Assembly (NCBI GenBank): GCA_024345305.1 | Contig: BRON01000005.1 | Coordinates: 186,001-250,000 of the forward strand | DNA: 64,000 nt | From: Mrakia gelida | Lineage: Eukaryota; Basidiomycota; Tremellomycetes; Cystofilobasidiales; Mrakiaceae | Direction: 5' to 3' | Part shown: positions 1-10,254 of the stretch, in pieces | How positions within the stretch are numbered: position 1 is the first letter of the stretch | Layout: every line of letters starts with the position of its first letter | Made by a program: the position numbers and the translations under genes | The notes under the pieces: generated by a model | Databases searched by the model: none | What the model saw: the letters and a program-made list of their open reading frames with translations, nothing else | What the model was told of the DNA's origin: nothing

Positions 1-1743
1 GTTGTCGCTCGCTCGTTTAACTGCTCGAAGACTGACTTTCTGCGCGACTCCCTCCTAGTCGTCCACGACCCCAAAGCTCCTGCTGCCTCCGGAACCGTCT
101 ACACCGACCCCAACGGTGAACACCGAACCACCGCTGGAGAAGCCTACTCTTCTGCTCGAGACGCTCGAGAGCAGTACGTCGAGGGCAAGGAGCAGTTCAA
201 GTCCGAGGCTTTCGATCAAGCGAAGCAGGCTGGACGAGCCCATGGAGAGCGAGGAACCGAGGGAGTCAAGGAATTTGGGAGGGAACGAGCTGAGCAGGGG
301 AGGGAGGCTCTGGAGGAGGGTAGGGAGAGAGCTGATGACGAGGTGAGTTTTGGTTCTCGCTCGCTCGATTGGACGAGGAGGGAGAGGGAGAGAAAGTTCG
401 AGACTGACGCGACTTTGGTTTTCGTTTGCGGTTCAGGACACCAAGAGGACCGTCAAGCAGCGATTCAACGACTTCAGGGATCGAGTTACTCCTGGAGAGG
501 ACAATCAGAACCGAGCTCGAGCTCAGAGGGATCATGCGAAGGACTTCTTGAACGAGCAGTTTCCTCAGGAGAGGAGGGATCAGTTCATTTGTTCGTCCTC
601 GTTCTTCCTTCCGCCTCTTTCTTTGTTATCCCTTTTCGCGCCTTTCGACCTCATCTGACACTTCGATCATCCTTTCGGCTCGCAGGGAGACTCAAGAAGG
701 TCGTCGTCGAGGTCCAGAAGCACGGAGACTACGACGAGGTAAGTCGCGTCGCGTCTTGAGTTCTTCTCTTCCCTTCTCCCGCCCTCCACATCCCTAACTT
801 CTCCCTTCTTCTTCTTTTCTCCAGGCCATGAACACCTTCCTCGACCTCTTCTCGAACTACAAAGGTCACACCTCCTCCCTCGCTTCCGCTGCCTCCTCTC
901 ACACCGCCACGAATCGTCCGATCCCGCCTTCCAGCGTTCCTGGGATCAGCTCAAGACCATCCTTGAGAGGTCTGCCAACGGACACAGCATCGATGGGATC
1001 ACTCGAGCCGTCGACAACATCTACGCTGCTGCCAAGGACGACGAGCTTCTGAGGAACTGGTTCAGTCAGCTCGATGATTTCGTCAGGAAGGTGAGCTTCG
1101 ATTCCTTTCTCTCGCTCACTCGAGGCTCTTCCGTTTGGTCGCCGAACTGATAATGACCGCTTCATTGAACCCTTCAGTGCCTCCTCGAGCCTGGATTCAT
1201 CCTTGATGACGACTGCACGAACGAGGGACGAGTGCTTCGAGAGCAGGGTCACGACTTCTTCGACGCGAAGGTAAGCGTTGCCCTCGTCCTTGTCCTCTTC
1301 CTCTCCACCGCCGTCTCGTAACCTTTTACTCAACTTTGCTCCTTCGTTCCACAGTATCGCCCTTCCGTCCGAGCTCACTGACGAGTCTCTTTTCTTCGCC
1401 GTCTCCAGAGATCACCCGAACTCAAGTCCTCAAGGAGCTCTTCCAGAAAAAGAAGGAATACGCGGAGGCAAACAAGAGGAAGGTCGAGTCCAAGGTTGCG
1501 GAACGAGACGCGAAGTTCGCAGTGAGTCGATCTCGATTCGTCTTCGGATCCTTCTTCCTTTCTGCCGCGAGCTGACTCTCGTCCTCTTCTTCTTTCTTCG
1601 CAGATCGTCACCGATCGAGAGAAGTCCATCCTGCCCGACGAGAACCCTCCCGTCTCCACTACTGCCGACGCTTTCAAGAAGGAGGATATCGCGAAGAAGG
1701 ACGCGTCGTCGGGAGACTGGCACAACAAGGCTTTCGATCTCTG
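1..1743 (+). CDS. HAM1-like N-terminal domain protein (3' part; 5' end outside window)
   Basis: The gene enters from the left edge and ends at TGA 1741-1743. Exons read approximately 1-341, 438-590, 685-738, 826-1090, 1178-1270, 1412-1520 and 1604-1743, each with a GT donor and an AG acceptor. The translation is charged and helical (KRTVKQRFNDFRDRVTPG, WDQLKTILERSANG, DELLRNWFSQLDDFVRK, CLLEPGFILDDD). From memory this resembles the fungal HAM1-like N-terminal domain (formerly DUF5923), large proteins of unclear function. The usual C-terminal HAM1 half is not visible; the product instead ends in a short Lys/Asp-rich tail. The frame of the exon starting at 826 (MNTFLDLFSNYKG) and that of its continuation (DPAFQRSWDQ) differ by one nucleotide near 905-925, with no good intron between them. 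The family call is moderate. The break may be a sequence error or a real lesion. Confidence 0.5.
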
Positions 1744-1948
1744 ATTCCTCTCTATCTCTTCGTCATCTTGCCGATCTCCTCTTCTTACGATTTACCTCTT
1801 CCATGATTCCCCTTTACGTACGATTGCCTGCCTAATCTTCGTCGCGCTGTTCGTTTGCTCCCTCCATACGTTCGACACGACTTTGACGATGATCTCTCTC
1901 CTTTCTCCTCGAACGAAAGACCGTCAACGAGTGGCCATACAGTGAAAG
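1744..1948. other. Short convergent 3' region
   Basis: About 200 bases between the stop codons of two convergent genes (HAM1-like and DUF4211). It is pyrimidine-rich with no ORF of note. It presumably holds both 3' UTRs. Confidence 0.4.
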
Positions 1949-4900
1949 CTAGTCGTCCTCCTCTCCCTTCTTGTACATATCGGCTTGAGCGTCCTCGAGA
2001 TCGAGATACTTTCGGTACTCCTGAAAAACGACGACGAGAGGAGCGAGGCGGGAGCGAGTCAGTCGAAAGAGATGCAGTGATACGCAACGAGGAAGAGTGA
2101 AGCTGAGAAACGCACTTCAGCCATGAAGCCCTTCTTGTCGAACCACTCGACGATGCCGTTGCCGTTCGACTTCGATGGACGATGAGGGTCTGCGAGAGCC
2201 TCGAAGGGAACGAAGCGACGAGAGTCCGATTGATCGTCGACCTCCTCGTCCTCCGATTCGTCCTCGAGTCTGTCGATGTGATGCTTGACGAACTCGTGGA
2301 GATCGTACTCTGAGAATGCAAATGCGAAGGAACGATGAGAAACGAGTAAGCGCGAGACGACGCGAAGGGCAGACTCGCGATCAAACGAAGAGAAAGGAGA
2401 GATGGTGACGCACCCCAGTGAGCCATCCGATGGTAGAGATGAGCCTTGGCGGCGCAGTATTTCCCACAGTTCTTAGTGAGATGAAGGAGACGGAGGGTTC
2501 AGTTGAGTGATGAGGAGAAGAGAAGACGAGAGGGCGAAAAGGTGCGAAGATCGAGGACTCACGAAGGTTCGATCCTCTCCCTTGTCTCCCTTCTTCTTCC
2601 TGTAGTCGTCGTCACTATCGTCGTCGACCAAGGTCTGTAAGGTGGAGAGAAAGAGCGTCAGCTCGAACAGTTCAGGGAGAAAGTCGTCGTGGCTCGAAGT
2701 TGGTAGTCTTCGTTCGCGACGGCTGAGAGTCTCGCCTCGCTCTGTCCTCGTCCCTCCCCCTCTTCCTCCCCAAACCTGCGAGCCCGAGCTTTGCGGTAAA
2801 TCGAAGGCTTACTTCAAAGGTATCAGGATCGTAGGGCTGCCCATCGAGAGTAACGTAGCGGGTCGCGACTCGGTTGGTGATTCGACAGGCATCGCAAGGA
2901 GGCAGATCGTCCATGTGCTCGCTGTCCCAGTGAGGGTAGAGTTCGAGGGACTTCTTGAAGTGGGTCGGCCATACAGACGAGGCGACTTTCCTGTTAGGAC
3001 CGAAGAGAAAGATCGTGTCAGTGCGCGCTCGAACCGACAAACGAGAAGCGACGAAACAAACGCTTACTGGTTCATGAGATCTCGGATGTGACGACGGATC
3101 CGATCTAGAGGGAGGGAGAAGTACTCGGTCTTGTTTGTCGATCGGATCCATGAGGGACCGTTGGCGATGAGGTAGATCTGCGAGAAGGAAAGAGGGTAAA
3201 CGATCGGCTCTAGAAACGAAGGAGGCGAAGGAAGGTACTAACGTGATAGCTGACGACGATGGAGAACTGCTGCTCTCTCGGTTGGACGGTCTGGAACTCA
3301 GCCGGGAGCTCGACGGCCTCATCGTCGTCCGAAGCGATGAAAGAGTCGCGAGAAGAGTCGTCCGACGCGTCTCCTCCCTCTTCAGCATCGTCGTCGTCCT
3401 CCTCCTCCCAAGGATCCTCTTCGACGACCTCATTCTCGGAATCATCCTCAGTTTCGTCGATGACGTGGATCGTTGGTGAGCTGCCGCTCTTGCGACTCCC
3501 TGGAGACGAGGGGAAGCGACGTGGTCCAGGTCAGTTCGATGTCGAATGCGAGAAACGCGAAGACTGAGAAGAGACACTCACGAGACTGCCGTAACTTCTG
3601 AAGAGCTGTTTGTTTCGCCTTCGATCCGGATGACTGATTAGGGTTCGATCGAAGCCGAGATCCAGTCTGGATGACTGAGAAAGAAGAGGGAGGAGGACGC
3701 GTCGAAGGTCAGCGCAAGTTCCGAGCTTCAAGCCCAAACACGTCGAGGAGACGAGATCAGCGAAACTCACCAGCGTTTCCATCAGCATCATCCAGGTCCT
3801 CCTCCTCCTCCTCCTCCTCAGAATACGACCGCTGTCGACGACTGATCCTCTTCTTGCTCGGTCTCGGCGCGTCCGAGCTCTCGTCTCCGCTTCCGCTCTC
3901 CTCCTCCTCGTCTTCCGAAGACTCGACGACCTTCGGCTTCCTCTTCCTCTTCACAGGGGTAGACTCCTTCGCCTTCCGCTTCCCTCTTGAGCTCGAATGT
4001 GGAGCGACCTCCTCCTCGTCGTCTTCCTCGTCCTCCTCCGGCTCGCTCTCCTCAACGACAGCTCCGTTCCTCCTCAACGTCCTCCCCTTCGGCGCCTCGA
4101 CGATCAGCTCGTCTGAATCGTCCTCGTCGTCTTCGGAAACAGGGAGAGGGACCTTGGTCTGCCTCTCCCTCGTTCTCATCCTTGGCCCCGACCGAGGAGG
4201 AGGAGGAGACTCCCCAACGTCGACAGCTCTTCCCTTTCCCTTCTCCTTCCTCTTCGTCGCTGCCGCCGATTTTTCGGCAGTCGCACTACGGATAGCCTCG
4301 TTGACGTCTGGGAGGTCGCTCTCCGATCCGGAGGAGGTAGCGAGAGGAGGTGATGGTCGTTTCGAGGTCGAAGTACTGGGTTTCGCGTTGGGCTTCGAAG
4401 AGGATGATGCTGGACGTCTTGGAGGAGGAGGAGGAGGGGGAGATGGCGACTCGAAGGCTGGTGGGACTAGACGAGATGGAGGAGGTTTCTTTGGAGAGAC
4501 GGACTTTCTCTTCTTGCGAGAGTAGGAGTGAGGTCGTTTAGGAGCTGGGGATTCGAGGGGAACGTCGTTGGAGGAGAGGCGGAGGGGATCGTCGGTGGAA
4601 GATGAAGAGGAGGGAGTACGTTCCACGCGAGTTCGTTTGCCGGAGGAGGCGGAGGGTTTGGGTTTGGTGGTGGAGGAGGGAGGAAGGCGAGAGGAGGACG
4701 CGACGGGTTGTAATGTTCGACGAGTGGAGGAGGGTTGGTTCTTGGATGTCGAAACCTCGTCTTCGTCTTCGTCCACGATGAAATCGTTCTCGTCCTCACC
4801 ACCTCCATCCTCCTCCTCATCTGCAGGATCCACCTCTTCCTCGCTCGAGCGAAGAAGCATAGAGATCTCTCCTTCTCGCCCGACCTTCGCCTCTCCCTCC

Positions 4901-5582
4901 CACTCCTTCCTTGCTTGAGTGTTCGGTTTGAGGAGCTGCTCGTCGTCTCCTGAGCTGAAGACTACCTCATCATCGTCCTCGTTGTCGTGGTTAGGGTTGG
5001 CGAGGATGTGTTGGGAGCGAGGGATGAGCTTCTTGCGTGGCGAAGAGGACGAGGGAGGAGGGGAGGAGAGGTCGTCTTGGTCCGAATCGTCGTTGACGGA
5101 GGGAGGAGCTCGTCGTGGTCGTGGTGAGAGACGAACTTTTTTGAGGAATAGGACAGAAGACTAGGTCAGCTTCGAACTTATGGTACGCTGAGAGTACAGT
5201 GGCTGAGGCGGAGAGGGAGGGCAACGAGCTCGGGTCGTTGAGCTTCGCCCTGCCCTTCCTCCTTCCCTCCCTCTTTGCTCCATGAGCTCGTTCTCCTCCC
5301 CATCCTTCCCTCGTGGCCTCAAATCCATCCAAATCCATCCAGATGTGCGAAGTAAAGCTGTGACTCACCTGTGCCAGTCTCCAAACGAGGCTGCTCTTCT
5401 CCATCACTCATCACAGAGCGTTCCTCGTCCTCGACGTCCTCCAGATCGAGCTCATCATCGTCGTCGCCTCTTCTCCTGCTCGAGGAGGCCGTAGACCTCA
5501 GCGGTTTGGGTTTCGTCTTTGAAAGAGAGCCCCAGGCATCCATCAGCTTCGACTGAGTCTTGTAGGAGGCAGATCGAGCCAT
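1949..5582 (-). CDS. DUF4211-domain nuclear protein
   Basis: About nine exons on the minus strand. ATG is at 5582 and TAG at 1949-1951. Exon 1 encodes MARSASYKTQSKLMDAWGSL and ends at a GTGAGT donor near 5369. A long second exon (about 5135-3770) is low-complexity, rich in Ser, acidic blocks and basic KRKRKPK or KKRKS stretches, as expected of a disordered nuclear chromatin protein. The conserved part follows (about 3450-2690): an acidic linker, FQTVQPREQQFSIVVSYH, IYLIANGPSWIRS, then SVWPTHFKKSLELYPHW, CDACRITNRVATRYVTL and GQPYDPDTFE. The paired cysteines (CxxC) and the YP-H-W pattern are those of DUF4211, a fungal nuclear domain of unknown function. The last exon ends YRKYLDLEDAQADMYKKG. 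The very acidic and basic stretches make the exon 2 splice ends approximate. No enzymatic residues are evident. Confidence 0.75.
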
Positions 5583-5758
5583 CGTTGACGGAGGGGGGGA
5601 GGGGAAGAGCTCAACGGGAGGGGAGGAGAGGCGGCGGCTTGAGGAGGCGAGGAGGAGAGGGCAGGAGAGCGATCCCAGCAGAAGATTTTCATTTTCTTGA
5701 GTGCTTCATCGATACGGTGTAACATGGATAATGATCCTTAGGAGTTTCTAAGTCCATC

Positions 5759-5768
5759 TATAATATAT
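5759..5768 (-). promoter_or_regulatory. Possible TATA-like box upstream of the DUF4211 gene
   Basis: An AT-only decamer (read on the minus strand as TATATTAT plus neighbours) lies about 180 bases upstream of the DUF4211 start in otherwise GC-rich sequence. Its position suits a core promoter, but there is no experimental support and the neighbouring hydrolase 3' end also lies here. Confidence 0.2.
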
Positions 5769-5831
5769 CCAGTCGAGATCTCTATCGTTTCGCGACTCGA
5801 CGCGTCCCCTCCCAGCACTATCTCTTCCTCC

Positions 5832-8245
5832 TCACTCCATCTTCACCGCCACTCTTCCCCTCTTGATCCAAGTGAAAGGTCCAGCCTCCTGCTCTTCCTC
5901 CTTCACAACCTCGTACCCGACCTTCCCCTCGACCCTCCTCACCTCCCTCTTCACAGCTCCAGGAAGCGTCTCAGTATCGACCAGCTCCTTCTCCGCTGCC
6001 GTCAAGAACTCTCCGATCGGGGTATGAAGCCATCGCTTGGGAGGCGAGAAGAATGGGAATCCTCCCATGAAGTGACCGAGGTGACCTGAGGAGACGGAGG
6101 AGACAAAGGAACGGTCAGGTCGAGCAGTGCGAACGCGGTTTGGCGACTGCCCTCCTCTTCCCGTTCGTTTCTCAGCAAGACACGTACCTCCGATTCCGAC
6201 GATAGCGAGCACAGCATACGACGATTTGAGGAATGTGGAAATGGGAAGGAGGGGTCCTCCGATGATGGGGTCGTCGAAGGCGTTGATGCAGAGAGTCGGG
6301 CTGAGCGAGGAGCAAGCGAAACATATCAGCTCAGGGGATTCAACGAGACAGAAGTGCGTAAAAGCAACCCACATCCGGATATCGAGAATCTTCTGCTGGG
6401 GACTCGCCCACTTCGAGTCGAGACAGAAACAAGAACGCGTCGTTAGTTGAGCGTCGAAGAGGGTTGAACGAAGAATCGAAGGTCGATCGAACTCACAGCG
6501 TAGTACACGTCTGAGGAGGGGAAAGGGAAATCAGGAGCACATCCTCCGATTGTACACACGATCACCTCGTCGGTCTCTCGAAGCAGAGGGTTCCTCATCG
6601 CGTTGATTGTGTCGATGTGCTTGTAGGCGCGAGAGTCGGGCTGGAGGAGGTGGGCGGCAGGAGAGCTGGCGTGGGAGTTCCAGACGCGAAGAATGTTCGT
6701 TCCCATAGCTCGGGAGTAGAGACGAAGGAGCCAGGTAGATTCGAGTCTGGACCAAAGGGAGAGCGAGATCAGTTCGAGCTCGACGCGATCGAGCGAAGGA
6801 AAGCGAAGGAACGATGAACCTTTTGCACATCCCAACACAGTCCCAGGGGGTTCCTACGACAACTCCAGCTCGCAAGACGCAGTGGTCACCTTCCTCACCG
6901 ATAAAACGAGCGAGGACGGAAGCTCCGAGGGAGAATCCACAGCCGAAGAGAGGAGCGTCGGGGTAGGTTTCCGAGATGTAGAGGAGGGCTGAACGGATAT
7001 CTGTCGAGACGAACAGTGAAGAGGGAGAGTCAGAGCTGAAAAAAGGGACGGAACGATCCGAAGGAGGAGAGGGAGGCGGAGCAACGACGAAAAGGCCAGA
7101 GGCGACGGGGACGGAGGGGTGGAGGTCAAGCGAGAAACGACGTCGGGCTGAGAGCTTCTACATACCTTCGGTGTGACCAGCTGAGTACATTTGAGCGGAG
7201 GTGAGAGGGACTCCTGCACCTGTGCGCAAGAAATCGCGAAAAACAGCGTCAAGAGTCAGCGAGACGCGTTCACCTCCTCTCACCCGTCCTCTACGATAAG
7301 CAGCAGACGATTTCCAAACTCACATCCTCTGAAGTTCACCACCACACCTCTCATACCCAAACCATCTCCGTCTCCCTTCGCCCTCGTCGCGTGCGACATG
7401 ACGTTTCGGACGTAGCTCTCGTGCGACCCTCCTGTCAACCCGTGCAGGGTGACGAGAATGGGAGTTTTGGGAGTTGGCTCGAAAGTAGGAACGACGAAGT
7501 CGAGACCTGGTGAGAAAAGAGGTAGGGAGAAGAGAAGGAGGGAGGAGTCAGCTTCGTTCGTTTCAACGAGAAGCGACTTCAGGAAGTCAAAGAGAGCAGG
7601 CGGCGGGCTGAGTCGCTGAAAGACGAAGAGAGCTCACCAATGGTTCCTCCGTCCGGCAAACAAAGGAGAGTTCGATCATAGATGATGTGGTCGACGCTCT
7701 CAAAGTTTCCAATCTGAGTGTACAGCGTTTGAAGGTGTCCGTTCTGGAGGGGAGGAGCGAACGAAAAGAGTAGAAGGATGATCAGCTCGCAACTCCTTCC
7801 TCCCTCTCCCCCCCAGCTCCGTCTGCTTTCCTCGACTCAGAGAGAGAGGCTCGAGTCGCCAAACTCACCCAGAGCCACCAACTAGGTCTGAAGACTCCTC
7901 TCAGCGAGGAACAGCTATCCAGAATCCACTACGAGTCGTTCAGCAAAGAAAGGCAAAAGGTCAGCTCAGCTCTCTCTTTCCTTCCTTCTCTCCGAGCTCT
8001 CCATCCCTCCCCTTCTCCTCCCCTCTCGGCGCTCAGCGTTGTCGAGGCCCTCGGCTCACCTTATGCACACCCACATCCTCTCCTTCTTCAGGACCTCCCA
8101 CCCTCTTCACTCGAATGGTCTTGGCTGCTTCGAGAGAAGGACCAGGGCAAATGATGATGGAGGCAGCTCGAGAGGAGGGAGTGAGCCAGCTCGAGAGCAT
8201 CGAGAACAGAGCTCGAGTCCGCTCGAAACGATTGGAGAATATCAT
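5832..8245 (-). CDS. EHT1/YheT (EMB8) family alpha/beta hydrolase
   Basis: About ten exons. ATG is at 8245 (MIFSNRFERTRALFSM) and the stop at 5832. Family landmarks appear in order: FRPSWWLW then NGHLQTLYTQIG (the conserved GHLQT), LPDGGT, the oxyanion loop LVTLHGLTGGSHESYV, the nucleophile elbow GCGFSLGAS with its serine near 6935, the Asp loop INAFDDPIIGG near 6256-6278, and the catalytic histidine in GHLGHFMGG near 6061-6086. The full Ser-Asp-His triad is therefore present. Yeast relatives Eht1, Eeb1 and Mgl2 are acyl-CoA:ethanol O-acyltransferases or esterases and monoacylglycerol lipases; bacterial YheT is an esterase. Which substrate this one uses cannot be told. Total length fits the usual 400-450 residues. 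No signal peptide is evident. The start was chosen as the first Met of the exon whose GTGAGC donor joins in phase to the FRPSWW exon. Confidence 0.85.
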
Positions 8246-8763
8246 CCTCTTGTAGATCGAGAGGGAAGGGACGGGGAGGGAGAAGTGGGTGGACGAGGTC
8301 GTGAGTGTTTGGAAGGGACAAGGAAGTGAGCAGACTTGAAAGACAGCGGATTTGAGCTCGAGGAGAGGGTAAGGGAACAGCCGAGTTTCGGTTGACTGCC
8401 CGATGCCGAGGTGACGTTACTCGGAAGATTTTTCGTCTCTCGAGCTCTGGAACTTCGATGGAACGATGAGAGACTGAGCGGGAGGAAAGAAGACCAGAGC
8501 GAAGAAAAACTGAGTTCCGAGGTCGCCGCCGACGCCAGGAGTGGAAAGGACGCGACTCCCTTCGCGTTTCTTCCTCCTCCTGAGTCGCCTTGCTTCAGAT
8601 TTCTTGGCCAGGGAGGTCTCAGAACCTCGTCTCGCTCTCTCGTCCTCAGCCTCGCACAATCCTCCAGTCCTCCTTCGTCGCGCCAAAGCACTCGACTACT
8701 CTCTCGCGTCACGTTCGATTCGTAAAGCTCATTACCATCCTCTCCTCTGCTTCTTCCTACTCA
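8246..8763. other. Intergenic stretch with no supported gene
   Basis: About 520 bases between the start of the hydrolase gene and the stop of the EMC8/9 gene, both on the minus strand. Several open frames cross it on both strands but none has spliceable continuation or recognisable protein. It should carry the hydrolase promoter and the EMC8/9 3' UTR. Confidence 0.4.
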
Positions 8764-10085
8764 CTACACCACCACCCCCCTGTTGTTCAGCCAGTCGATT
8801 GAGCTGCCAACGCAAACCACCAAAACCGTTCAAAGTCAGCTCGCTCGTCTCGTCTCGTCTCCCTGCCTCCCTCCCTCCCTCCCCTCTCCTCTCTCCTCCC
8901 TTGCTCCCAACCCACCCACCGCCCGCCCAACCCAATCCCCCCGCTCCCAAACCAAAGAATCGTTCAGAGCGACTCACACATCCTCCAAATGATCGTCAAA
9001 GTCCCCAAACTTGACGAGCACGCCGTTGTTGGAGTTGTTGCGAACGAGCTTGAGCGCGTTGGACGGGCTGGAAGGGTCGGTGAGGGTGAAGGTTGGGGAA
9101 GAGGAGGACGTAGAGAAGGGAGTCCATTTGGAGGGGGAGGGGGAGAGGTGGGGCTGGATACGAGGGAAAGGGGGGTGGGTGGGCAGGGGGGGGTGGGGAG
9201 GGAGAGGAAGGGAGAGGGAAGGAGAGGAGGATGGGTTAGTTGGTTTGGACGCGAGGGAAGGAAGAGATGAAGGGAGGTAGGGCGAAGGGGTTGAAAACGA
9301 ACAATAAGCGCATTGGAGTCGGTTGCTAGGAGTTCGTTGTTGATCTGAGCAAGCAAGCGAGAAAGAAAGCGCGGAAAGCAAGGTTGTGTGAGCTCGGGTC
9401 CGAGGGGAGGAGGAGGAAGGGAGATGGGTGAGCTCGAGCTCGAACTCACGACGACGGCGAACGCTGCTGGGAAGCGACTCTTGATGGAATCTGCGACTTT
9501 GATTCCGGTTATGGAGAAGGCTGTGTCCTCGAGTTTCTCGTTTCCTTGGTAGTAGCCGACGATCTTGAGGGACTGGGAGGAGGCGTGGAACTCGGCCTGA
9601 GGGAGGGAGGGGAGGGAGGACGAGGGAAGGAGGGAGTTAGATGGGGAGGTTGAGAGAACGAGGGGAACAGAAGGAGTTGGGAAGATAGAGGAGGAGGAGG
9701 TCGAGATGACGAAGAGTGTTGGGAGAGAGAGAGGGAGCTCGTCGTGTAGAGATGGGAGGAAGCGAGAGGGAGGGAGGTGAACGTACGAGCTCGAGACCGA
9801 TCTCCATGGAAGGCGAGAGGGAAGTCCAGTGATGGAGAAGAGGGACAGCGTCTACAACAGAGACTGTAGAGCCGATCTGAGATCCAATGAGGACTCCATT
9901 CACGAGAGAAGAAGGGTACTGGGAGAGGAGAGAAGAGGAGGAAGGGAAGAGGTGAGCTCGAGATGCCAGCGGCGCGAGGGAAGGAGAGCTCGCCGAAGAG
10001 TCGAGTTTGGACTCACTTTAGCGGCGTGAACGATGATTTTGGTATAAGCCAGAGGTGATATCGAGTAGGAAGTAGGGGTAGACAT
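8764..10085 (-). CDS. ER membrane protein complex subunit 8/9 (EMC8/EMC9, UPF0172)
   Basis: Six exons. ATG at 10085 begins MSTPTSYSISPLAYTKIIVH, the typical start of the EMC8/9 MPN-like fold. The next exons give VNGVLIGSQIGSTVSVVDAV, PLLHHWTSLSPSMEIGLEL, AEFHASSQSLKIVGYYQGNE, INNELLATDSNALIV, and NGVLVKFGDFDDHLEDV joined in phase to SIDWLNNRGVVV and TAG at 8764-8766. The DFDDHLED...DWLNN ending is diagnostic for the family. EMC8/9 is a cytosolic subunit of the ER membrane protein complex, which inserts tail-anchored and multispanning proteins. Like other EMC8/9 proteins it lacks the JAMM metalloprotease residues. The predicted length, about 200 residues, matches the family. An upstream in-frame Met exists, but the protein homology begins at the chosen one. 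Confidence 0.88.
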
Positions 10086-10254
10086 GCTTGGATTTAAGAC
10101 TGGAAAAAAGAAGAAGGGATGAGATGGAGGTTGGGTAGCACGGTCGCTGCGTAGACTCCCTAGGGCTCGTCCTCGCAGGTTTCGCTCGAATCGATTCTTT
10201 CCTTCAACCACTTTCCCCTTCCCCTTCCCCTTTTTCTCTTCTCAATCTTCTATT
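10086..10254. promoter_or_regulatory. Divergent promoter between EMC8/9 and the glycine-rich RNA-binding gene
   Basis: About 170 bases separate the two start codons. The + strand half carries a repeated C4TT pyrimidine tract (about 10206-10235) just before the RRM gene start, a common feature of strongly expressed basidiomycete genes. No TATA box is evident. Confidence 0.4.

Noticed and set aside
3671..4525. Long + strand ORF of 284 codons
   Set aside because: It is the antisense of the Ser/acidic-rich exon of the DUF4211 gene. Codon structure and splice signals support the minus strand.
5519..5582. PIP-box-like QSKLMDAW near the DUF4211 N-terminus
   Set aside because: It has Q-xx-L spacing but lacks the paired aromatic residues of a PCNA-binding box.
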